Source: an uncultured Tissierellia bacterium
GTDB taxonomy: Bacteria; Bacillota; Clostridia; Tissierellales; Peptoniphilaceae
Reading direction: 5' to 3'
NCBI GenBank assembly: GCA_947253765.1
Contig: CAMYAK010000002.1
Location: 1 to 64,000 of the forward strand
DNA: 64,000 bases
Shown here: positions 35,394-41,971 of the stretch, one piece after another
How positions within the stretch are numbered: the first letter of the stretch is position 1
Layout of the letters: the number at the start of each line of letters is the position of its first letter
Program-made: the position numbers and the translations under genes
Notes under the pieces: model-generated
The model's input: the letters and a program-made list of their open reading frames with translations, nothing else
Database searches by the model: none
Told to the model about the DNA's origin: nothing

Positions 35394-36572
35394 ATGTTAA
35401 ATTTAAAAGAACGTGCACTTGCACTTCATGAAGAGCTTAAAGGGAAGATAACAACAGAATTAAAGACATCGCTTAACAGCAAAGAAGATCTTTCCCTAGT
35501 CTATTCTCCCGGAGTTGCTGAACCCTGTTTAAAAATAGCTGAGAACAAGTCAGATGTTTATAAATACACATTTAAAGGCAACACAATTGCTGTTGTATCT
35601 GACGGCTCGGCTGTTCTTGGACTTGGAAATATCGGACCTGAAGCGGCTTTACCTGTAATGGAAGGCAAGTGCTGTCTATTCAAAAAGTTTGGTGGAGTCA
35701 ACGCTGTTCCTCTGGTAATCGGGACCCAGGACACTGAAGAAATAATCAAATTTGTAAAAAACATTGCCCCCGGTTTCGGCGGTGTCAACCTTGAAGATAT
35801 ATCAGCTCCAAAATGTATTGAGATTGAAAGAAGGCTGAAAAAAGAGCTGGACATCCCCGTTTTCCACGACGACCAGCACGGGACAGCTATAGTAACAACC
35901 GCAGGTCTTATAAATGCCTTGAAGGTGGTAAATAAGAAACCTGAAGAATGCACAGTGGTAATTTCGGGCGTGGGTGCTGCAGGGTCATCAATTATACATA
36001 TGCTCTTGGGAATCGGAATTAAGAATATTTATGGTTTCAATAGTAAGGGGATACTTAATAAAAAGGTTGAATACACCAATCCTTTATATAATGAGCTTAA
36101 AGGGATAACCAATAACGATGCTGAAGATTTGAGCCTTGAAGAGGCAATGTCCAAGGCGGATATATTTGTCGGCGTTTCTGTTCCCAATAAGGTGACCAAG
36201 GAAATGGTCAAGTCCATGAAGAGAGACCCTATCATATTTGCAATGGCAAATCCCGATCCGGAGATCAGCTATGAAGATGCTAAAGCCGCCGGGGCAAGGG
36301 TAGTTGGAACAGGAAGAAGCGACTATCCAAACCAGGTAAATAATGTTTTGGCCTTCCCGGGTCTGTTCAGAGGGGCCCTTTCAGTACACTCGAAAGCCAT
36401 ATCCGAGGAAATGAAATTGGCCGCTGCCAAGGCCTTAGCCGCGCTGATCAGCGATGAAGAATTGAATGATGAGTATGTAATACCCTCTCCATTTGATGAG
36501 AGAGTGCCGATAGCAATTGAGAAAGAAGTTGCAAAGATGGCTAAGGAACAGGGGCTGATTCGAAGCAACTAA
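35394..36572 (+). CDS. Malic enzyme, NAD(P)-dependent, decarboxylating
   Basis: 392 residues, the short bacterial form without the phosphotransacetylase tail. It turns malate into pyruvate and carbon dioxide. The catalytic Tyr is in VYSPGVAEP (about 41-49), the metal site in HDDQHGTA (about 162-169), and the nucleotide fold in SGVGAAGSSI near 190. AMANPDPEI and the QVNNVLAFPG motif are typical. An AT-rich interval of 60 bases with several TATA-like words precedes it; AAGGAGGGG gives the start. It links the aspartate/fumarate steps to pyruvate. Confidence 0.93.
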   Translation: MLNLKERALALHEELKGKITTELKTSLNSKEDLSLVYSPGVAEPCLKIAENKSDVYKYTFKGNTIAVVSDGSAVLGLGNIGPEAALPVMEGKCCLFKKFGGVNAVPLVIGTQDTEEIIKFVKNIAPGFGGVNLEDISAPKCIEIERRLKKELDIPVFHDDQHGTAIVTTAGLINALKVVNKKPEECTVVISGVGAAGSSIIHMLLGIGIKNIYGFNSKGILNKKVEYTNPLYNELKGITNNDAEDLSLEEAMSKADIFVGVSVPNKVTKEMVKSMKRDPIIFAMANPDPEISYEDAKAAGARVVGTGRSDYPNQVNNVLAFPGLFRGALSVHSKAISEEMKLAAAKALAALISDEELNDEYVIPSPFDERVPIAIEKEVAKMAKEQGLIRSN

Positions 36573-36604
36573 TGATCTGATTTAGTTTTTTGAAGGAGGA
36601 ATTT

Positions 36605-37894
36605 ATGTCAACAGCAGCTAAAAACAAGAAAATGTCACTGACCTTGCGAATAGTAATCGCTTTAGCTCTGGGCCTTATTACGGGACTTGCGGTTCACTAC
36701 TGCCTGCCGGAAGGAACATTTAGGGATACTGTTCTTGCAAACGGAATTTTCCAATTTATAGGTCAGGGATTTGTCCGCCTGCTCCAGTTCCTGGTTGTTC
36801 CCCTGGTGCTTTTTTCCATTTCAGCCGGAACCATGGCCATGTCGGATACTGCAAAGCTGGGTAGGGTTGCGATTAAAACTCTTATTATGTACTTTTTAAC
36901 AACCGCAATCGCGATTATTATAGCCTTGATATTGGCAACAAGCATTAATCCGGGAAAAGGTGTTGACATGTCTAAAGCTCTTGATGGGGCGGTAAACATT
37001 GCAAAAGAGTCGCCAACCCTCATAGACACACTCCTAAACATAATTCCAAAGAACCCCTTTGCCTCATTGGCCAATGGTGAAATGCTACAGGTAATAGTGA
37101 TTGCCTGCATTATCGGATATGTTATATCAAAAGCTCCGGAAGATATGAAGCTATTCGCCGAGGTCATAGAAAAGGGCAACAAGTTCATGATGATCTTAAC
37201 GGGATTTTTAATGGAATTGGCACCCTATGGAGTATTTGCCCTTATAGCTCGTACCTTTGCACAGTTGGGACTAAGCGTTGTAGGGCCCCTTCTGAAATTC
37301 CTTGGAACCTGTATAGGAGCAATGGGAATCCACATTGTCTTGGTCTATATCTTGTTGATTGCAGTTGTAATGGGCCATATAAGTCCGGCAAAGTTAATAA
37401 GAAAGGTCCTTCCTGTATATACTTTCGCTTTTTCCTCAGCGTCTTCAAATGCCACCATACCTTTAACACTGAAGGCCTGCGATACCCTTGGAATTTCACC
37501 TGAAGTTTCTTCATTCACAATTCCTTTAGGAGCAACCATCAACATGGATGGAACCGCTATTTATCAAGGAGTTGCAGTGGTCTTTATTGCCAACGCCTAC
37601 GGTATGAGTTTATCAACAGGGGAGTTAATAACGGTTGTTTTGACAGCAGTACTGGCTTCAATAGGAACTGCCGGCGTACCCGGATCCGGGATGATAATGC
37701 TCTCTATGGTCTTGGCTTCAATAGGCTTGCCGGTTGAAGGAATAGCCCTCATAGCTTCAGTAGAGCGTATAGTTGATATGTTCCGTACAGCATTGAACGT
37801 TACAGGCGATGTTGTTGTCACTACAGTATGTGCCAAGACTGAGGGTATGTTTAACCAAGCTGTATATGACAGTGACATGACAGCTAAAATGTAA
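36605..37894 (+). CDS. Dicarboxylate/amino acid:cation symporter (DAACS/GltP family)
   Basis: 429 residues; start 36605 follows AAGGAGG by five bases, better than 36590. Eight-helix/two-hairpin transporter family member. HP1 carries the serine-rich ASSNATIPLTL, TM7 the NMDGTAIYQG motif (sodium and substrate binding), and HP2 the GTAGVPGSG stretch. These proteins import glutamate, aspartate or C4-dicarboxylates with sodium or protons. Its place at the end of the aspartate-fumarate-malate cluster points to aspartate or a C4 acid (inference). A terminator follows at 37961. Confidence 0.92.
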   Translation: MSTAAKNKKMSLTLRIVIALALGLITGLAVHYCLPEGTFRDTVLANGIFQFIGQGFVRLLQFLVVPLVLFSISAGTMAMSDTAKLGRVAIKTLIMYFLTTAIAIIIALILATSINPGKGVDMSKALDGAVNIAKESPTLIDTLLNIIPKNPFASLANGEMLQVIVIACIIGYVISKAPEDMKLFAEVIEKGNKFMMILTGFLMELAPYGVFALIARTFAQLGLSVVGPLLKFLGTCIGAMGIHIVLVYILLIAVVMGHISPAKLIRKVLPVYTFAFSSASSNATIPLTLKACDTLGISPEVSSFTIPLGATINMDGTAIYQGVAVVFIANAYGMSLSTGELITVVLTAVLASIGTAGVPGSGMIMLSMVLASIGLPVEGIALIASVERIVDMFRTALNVTGDVVVTTVCAKTEGMFNQAVYDSDMTAKM

Positions 37895-37960
37895 TTAAGC
37901 GTTTCGGCCTGTTATTGAGTTTATCTCAAAACTCAAGTGGACAGATAGGTTAAAAAACGG

Positions 37961-38010
37961 GACTGCATCTTTACAAATCATTGTAGGATGCAGTCTTTAT
38001 TTTTATTTTA
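37961..38010 (+). terminator. Terminator after the symporter, first of two similar hairpins
   Basis: GACTGCATC (37961-37969) pairs with GATGCAGTC (37987-37995), enclosing TACAA/TTGTA, then TTTATTTTTATTTT. The element closely resembles the one at 38589-38638, at the other side of the orphan gene. Confidence 0.85.
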
Positions 38011-38038
38011 AAAATCAAAAATTTTACACATAAGAATA

Positions 38039-38067
38039 TTGTTTATTCGATTTGACTATAATATAAT
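38039..38067 (+). promoter_or_regulatory. Promoter of the orphan membrane gene
   Basis: TTGTTT (38039-38044) and TATAAT (38062-38067) are 17 bases apart. About 85 bases of leader follow, containing AGGAGG and a possible 14-codon frame (ATG at about 38103 to TGA) before the true ribosome site GTGAGGT at the gene. Confidence 0.6.
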
Positions 38068-38157
38068 AATCATAAGAGAGGAGGCAAAAGGTTTTCATAA
38101 CAATGTTAGGATTCGAAATACTTATATTTATATCAAGGAATATGTGAGGTAAATTTT

Positions 38158-38571
38158 ATGGGCAAAATTATAAAAAAAATTGAGTTAATAACACTTTTAA
38201 CTCCTATACTTATTGTTTTTGGACTTTACGTTCTTGATTTAAATACTATTTTTAAAGATATCATTGCGTTTGTTTTGTTGGTATCAACCTATTTTATAGG
38301 TACATTTTTAGATGAATTTTTTAGGAATATAGAGAACGATCAAAAAGACTTATCTGATGAAACAGACGAAGTAAAAGACCTCAAAACAATATCATACGCG
38401 ATTAGATTTATTAGCCTCCTAAACTTTTTTATAGTTGTTATGACTATATTTTCTGAGAGAATAAAAGATACTAACATAAAACTGGGAGTGGCAGGTTGCG
38501 TTGTAGCCCTCGCAGCCCTACAGTATTTCTTTACTGTAAGATTGATTAAAAAAACTGAAAAAAATCAATAG
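38158..38571 (+). CDS. Orphan four-helix membrane protein, unknown function
   Basis: 137 residues, not recognised. Hydrophobic segments lie at about 9-27, 32-50, 84-100 and 108-127, with a charged loop (FFRNIENDQKDLSDETDEVKD) between the second and third. The pattern suggests a small four-helix integral membrane protein with cytoplasmic ends (first residues GKIIKKIE, last RLIKKTEKNQ). Codon use is more AT-rich than its neighbours (many TTA, ATT, AAA), which hints at separate ancestry. It has its own promoter and stands between two similar terminator hairpins. Confidence 0.65.
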   Translation: MGKIIKKIELITLLTPILIVFGLYVLDLNTIFKDIIAFVLLVSTYFIGTFLDEFFRNIENDQKDLSDETDEVKDLKTISYAIRFISLLNFFIVVMTIFSERIKDTNIKLGVAGCVVALAALQYFFTVRLIKKTEKNQ

Positions 38572-38588
38572 AATTATATTGAGATAAG

Positions 38589-38638
38589 AAAAGGGACCGC
38601 ATTTCGACAATTCATTGTCGGTTGCAATCCCTTTTTAT
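38589..38638. terminator. Bidirectional terminator, second of two similar hairpins
   Basis: AAAAGGGA and TCCCTTTTT close a hairpin with an inner CGACAA/TTGTCG stem (about 38605-38620). A-run and T-run on both sides let it end both the orphan gene and, on the minus strand, rplT. Confidence 0.8.
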
Positions 38639-38655
38639 TTTGAATTAAGTGTAAC

Positions 38656-39000
38656 TTATTTAACCTTTTCTACCAAGGCCTTAAAATCATCAGGATTATG
38701 AATAGCCATTTCAGAAAGAATCTTACGGTTTATATCAATATTGTTCTTCTTCAAGCCGCTCATAAAACGTGAATAGTTGGTTCCGTTTGATCTGCAGGCA
38801 GCATTTATACGTGCAATCCAAAGTCTGCGGAAATCACGTTTCCTGCGTTTACGTCCAACATATGAGTACTGTAGTGATCTTATGACCGCCTGTTTAGCTG
38901 TGCGGAAAAGGGCATGTTTTGAGCCGAAATATCCCTTAGCCTGGCGGAGAATGTTTTTATGATTTTTCTTGGCGTTGACGCCACCTTTAACTCTTGCCAT
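38656..39000 (-). CDS. rplT: 50S ribosomal protein L20
   Basis: 114 residues, the normal length. MARVKGGVNAKKNHKNIL at the start and the Arg/Lys-rich helix through the middle (YSYVGRKRRKRDFR, then LWIARINAACR) are unmistakable. L20 binds 23S rRNA early in large-subunit assembly and, in Bacillota, represses its own operon through the leader of infC. AGGAGG-type site upstream; last gene of infC-rpmI-rplT. Confidence 0.98.
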   Translation of the reverse strand: MARVKGGVNAKKNHKNILRQAKGYFGSKHALFRTAKQAVIRSLQYSYVGRKRRKRDFRRLWIARINAACRSNGTNYSRFMSGLKKNNIDINRKILSEMAIHNPDDFKALVEKVK

Positions 39001-39018
39001 TTATTTCCTCCATCCTAA

Positions 39019-39222
39019 CTAACGGGGTAACATCTTATCAATGCGCTTCATATCTGAATCGCTTACTATACCTGACTTCCTCAGCCTTCTAACTGTGGTC
39101 TGGGGATAATGTGAGGTAATGTGGTTCATACCTGATCTCCAGCGTTTAAGCTTACCGCTGCCGGTTCTTTTGAAACGCTTGGCTGAAGCTCTGTGGGTTT
39201 TCATTTTAATTTTTTTTGCCAT
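39019..39222 (-). CDS. rpmI: 50S ribosomal protein L35
   Basis: 67 residues beginning MAKKIKMKTHRASAKRFKRTG, the standard L35 start, rich in Lys/Arg and ending DKMLPR. The start at 39222 has AAGGAGG five to six bases upstream; the open frame runs 32 codons further but that part overlaps infC. Second gene of the operon. Confidence 0.97.
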   Translation of the reverse strand: MAKKIKMKTHRASAKRFKRTGSGKLKRWRSGMNHITSHYPQTTVRRLRKSGIVSDSDMKRIDKMLPR

Positions 39223-39232
39223 CGTATCCTCC

Positions 39233-39745
39233 TTATTTGTCTGAAGTCGGCTCAAGGACCATAACCATGCTGCGGCCTTCCATAACCGGTTTCTTGTCGA
39301 CGAATCCGCTGTCACCAATTAGCTCAACGAACTGATCAAGAACCTCACGGCCCAAATCCTTATGTCCCATTTCTCGACCCCTGAAACGTACGCTTACCTT
39401 GCAGGCATCGCCTCCATCAAGGAAGCCCTTAACTTTTTTTGCTTTAGTTTCCAGGTCATGTGAATCTATACGGGGAGACAATCTCATCTCTCGGGTATTT
39501 TTATTCTTCTGATTCCTACGTTGTTCCTTTTGTTTTTTAAGGGTATCGTAGCGGTATTTGCCGTAATCCATAAGCTTAGCCACGGGGGGCTGGGCCTCCG
39601 GCGAAATTAAAACAAGGTCAAGATCTTGGCTTTCAGCCATTTCAAGAGCCTCTTCCAAGGCAACAATTCCGACCTGATCCCCTTCTGCTGAAATGAGACG
39701 GACCTCCTTAGAATCAATGAGATCGTTCATGATTAAATCCTTAAT
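39233..39745 (-). CDS. infC: Translation initiation factor IF-3, probable ATT start
   Basis: 170 residues from the chosen ATT. IF-3 binds the 30S subunit and checks start codons. N-domain: MNDLIDSKEVRLISAEG; linker KKQKEQRRNQK; C-domain with MRLSPRIDSHDLETKAKKVKGF and GREMGHKDLG. The frame has two ATT codons after AGGAGG (39753-39758), at gaps of four and seven bases; 39745 fits best, 39748 is the alternative, and a plain ATG at 39730 is too far from the site. ATT starts are a known autoregulatory feature of infC. An upstream ATG at 39793 lies within the leader terminator. Confidence 0.9.
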   Translation of the reverse strand: MKDLIMNDLIDSKEVRLISAEGDQVGIVALEEALEMAESQDLDLVLISPEAQPPVAKLMDYGKYRYDTLKKQKEQRRNQKNKNTREMRLSPRIDSHDLETKAKKVKGFLDGGDACKVSVRFRGREMGHKDLGREVLDQFVELIGDSGFVDKKPVMEGRSMVMVLEPTSDK

Positions 39746-39752
39746 AATGCCA

Positions 39753-39877
39753 CCTCCTAAGCACCAAACAATAAAAAATAGCAGGCAAAGCACCCGCTAA
39801 TTCCAAATGACACAATGTCTATCATAGAATAACCGAACAAGTAAACCCGTACGGTGAGAGCGGAAACTCTGCTTAAC
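39753..39877 (-). promoter_or_regulatory. L20-type autoregulatory leader of infC-rpmI-rplT
   Basis: About 125 bases of untranslated leader. It ends in an intrinsic terminator, TAGCGGG/CCTGCTA (39779-39799, one G-U pair), followed on the minus strand by TTTTTTATT, just before the infC ribosome site. Upstream, AGAGTTTCCGCTCT and further paired segments could form the L20-binding and antiterminator structures known in Bacillota. High L20 would favour termination. The terminator is seen directly; L20 binding is from family knowledge. Confidence 0.8.
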
Positions 39878-39883
39878 AAAGAA

Positions 39884-39912
39884 AGTATAGGTTAATATCC
39901 CATGCTTGTCAA
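39884..39912 (-). promoter_or_regulatory. Promoter of infC-rpmI-rplT
   Basis: On the minus strand TTGACA (39907-39912) and TATACT (39884-39889) are 17 bases apart, placing the start of transcription near 39877. Confidence 0.85.
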
Positions 39913-40041
39913 GTAAAAGCCGGTAATATTGTCAAAAAATCGGCCCGGGCCTAGGGAATCAACCCTTTAAAGTATGCCTGTTCTCTATTATAATGTAAAG
40001 ATGTTGAATTATATTTTATTAACAGGAGAGGCCTGACCACA

Positions 40042-40863
40042 ATGCTGATAGAAAGCAGGAACAATCCAAAATATAAGGCCTGGTTAAAGCTGAAAACAGC
40101 CAGGGGGAGGAAAAAGGAAGGGGCTTTTATAATAGAAAGCCACAAGCTCATTGCAGATGCGGTTCTTTCAGGAATAAATTTAGACGCTTTGCTTGTAGAT
40201 GAGGCATTTTCCGATTATCCCAAGGACAGGCTCCTTATGACGATAAAGGACAGGAGCTTAAAAGCCGATTTCAAAGCTTTTGCCAAACGTAACTTGCCTG
40301 AGCCATTTATTTTGAATTCGAGGCTTTTCAGAGGCCTGAGCGAAATGGAAAGCCCTGACGGGGTGATGGCTATTTGTCCAGGAAGACTTGAGTCTAAATT
40401 TGAAGGTGACACGGACTGGCAAAGGGTCCTGATTTTAGATAGGATTAGGGATCCGGGAAATTTGGGAACCCTTTTGAGGTCAGCGGAGGCCTTCGATTTC
40501 AAATCGGTTATTTGTATTGATTCCTGTGATATAAGCAACTATAAGGTTTTAAGGGCGTCAATGGGATCGGCTTTTAGGCTTAGTATCTATAAGACCGGTT
40601 ACAAGGACGGCTTGGAAAAACTGGAAAAATGGAAGTCGGAAAGTTCATACCGATGGTACGGAGGGGATATGGGAGGCTTGGATTTTAGGAAAATACAGGC
40701 TTGTGATAAAATGGCCCTGGTCATTGGAAATGAAGGAGGGGGCCTGTCTGACTGGTTTAAGTCCAGGCTGGACAAGGTTATAAAAATCCCCATGCAAGGC
40801 CCGGTAGAATCATTAAATGCTGCCGTTTCAGGCTCAATACTGATGGAAAGATTGGCCCTGTAG
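40042..40863 (+). CDS. SpoU-family RNA 2'-O-methyltransferase (YsgA/RlmB-like)
   Basis: 273 residues. An N-terminal substrate-binding domain (about 1-105, starting IESRNNPKYKAWLKL, FIIESHKLI) precedes the SPOUT knot: LDRIRDPGNLGTLLRSAEAF (about 134-153), VIGNEGGGLSDWF (about 230-242) and SLNAAVSGSILMERL at the end. It methylates ribose in rRNA or tRNA with S-adenosylmethionine; the site is unknown. In many Bacillota such a gene precedes pheST, as here. TATAAT lies near 39996 for its promoter, and AGGAGAGG about ten bases before the ATG. Confidence 0.88.
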   Translation: MLIESRNNPKYKAWLKLKTARGRKKEGAFIIESHKLIADAVLSGINLDALLVDEAFSDYPKDRLLMTIKDRSLKADFKAFAKRNLPEPFILNSRLFRGLSEMESPDGVMAICPGRLESKFEGDTDWQRVLILDRIRDPGNLGTLLRSAEAFDFKSVICIDSCDISNYKVLRASMGSAFRLSIYKTGYKDGLEKLEKWKSESSYRWYGGDMGGLDFRKIQACDKMALVIGNEGGGLSDWFKSRLDKVIKIPMQGPVESLNAAVSGSILMERLAL

Positions 40864-40925
40864 GAAAAACCGGATTTGATATAAATTTTATCTTAATTTA
40901 AATATATGTGAGTTTTGGAGGAAAT

Positions 40926-41963
40926 ATGCTTGATAAAGAGAAGAGAATCGTTGAGGAAGCTGAGAGAAGTATAGAATCGGCAAAAAGCGAAGAAGAGCTT
41001 GAAAAAATAAGGGTCGATGTCCTGGGGAAAAAAGGATCATTGACAGCGATCCTTAAAGAGCTGAAAACCCTATCTCCGGAAGAAAAAAAGGAGCTGGGAA
41101 AGACTGCTAATATAGACAAGCAGAGGCTTTTTGAAGCTATTAATAAAAAAAGACAGAACCTGATTGAGCAGGTATCTGTGGTCGATGGAAACTTGGACCT
41201 GACAAGACCCGGTAACCGGCCTGAAAGAGGGGCCCTGCATCCCATCACTCAGATGATGTACGACTTAAATGATGCCTTTCTTTCACTGGGTTTCGAGGTC
41301 TTTTCTGAAGATGACATATCAAGCGAAAAATATGCCTTTGATAATTTGAACTTCCCTCCAAACCACCCGGCCAGGGAGACAATGGATACATATTGGTTGG
41401 AAGGTACCGAGGACAAGCTGGGCTATGATAGGCTGGCACTCAGACCCCATCTGACGGGGGCTTCTGTAAGATACCTCAAGAAGCACGGGGCACCTGCAAG
41501 ATTCGTCTACCCGGGGCCTGTATATAGGAACGAGACAACCGATGCCAACCACGAAAGGGCCTTTACCCAGTACGAGGCCCTGATTGTCGATAAGGATTTT
41601 TCATTTGCCTCAGGCAAGCTCCTCATAGATACAATCTTGGAAAAGGTCTTTGGCCACCATGTAAACACAAGGATGAGGGCGGGTTTTTTCCCCTTTGTGG
41701 AGCCGGGATTTGAAATTGACATGGAATGCCAGGTTTGTAAGGGCAAGGGTTGCAAGGTCTGCCACCATGAAGGTTGGCTTGAAGTAATGCCGGGCGGATC
41801 ACCCCATCCCAACGTTCTCAAGGCGGCGGGATTGGATCCTGAAATTTGGTCGGGATTCTATATTAATATAGGCCTGGACAGGCTTGTTATGATGCGCTAC
41901 GGAGTGGATGACGTCAGACTCTTCCATTCAGCCGACCTGCGTTTCCTTAAACAATTTCGTTAG
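40926..41963 (+). CDS. pheS: Phenylalanyl-tRNA synthetase alpha subunit, with unusual motif residues
   Basis: 345 residues from ATG 40926; the GTG at 40908 would put the ribosome site GGAGG inside the gene. The N-terminal coiled coil (1-85) and class II core (RPERGALHPITQMM, HPARETMDTYWL, RPHLTGASVRYL, YPGPVYRNETTDANHE) are clear, with a Cys cluster CQVCKGKGCKVC. Several normally constant residues differ: FTQYEAL has Thr (214) where most have His, PGGSPHPNVL replaces CGMVHPNVL, and motif 3 reads SGFYINIGLDRL instead of the usual SGFAFGLGIERL, putting Tyr312 at the Ala that shapes the Phe pocket. pheT follows nine bases later. Confidence 0.92.
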   Translation: MLDKEKRIVEEAERSIESAKSEEELEKIRVDVLGKKGSLTAILKELKTLSPEEKKELGKTANIDKQRLFEAINKKRQNLIEQVSVVDGNLDLTRPGNRPERGALHPITQMMYDLNDAFLSLGFEVFSEDDISSEKYAFDNLNFPPNHPARETMDTYWLEGTEDKLGYDRLALRPHLTGASVRYLKKHGAPARFVYPGPVYRNETTDANHERAFTQYEALIVDKDFSFASGKLLIDTILEKVFGHHVNTRMRAGFFPFVEPGFEIDMECQVCKGKGCKVCHHEGWLEVMPGGSPHPNVLKAAGLDPEIWSGFYINIGLDRLVMMRYGVDDVRLFHSADLRFLKQFR

Positions 41964-41971
41964 GAGGAATT

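Noticed and set aside
38103..38147. 14-codon leader ORF before the orphan membrane gene
   Set aside because: ATG to TGA is open, but the nearest AGGAGG is about 18 bases away and no codon pattern suggests attenuation.
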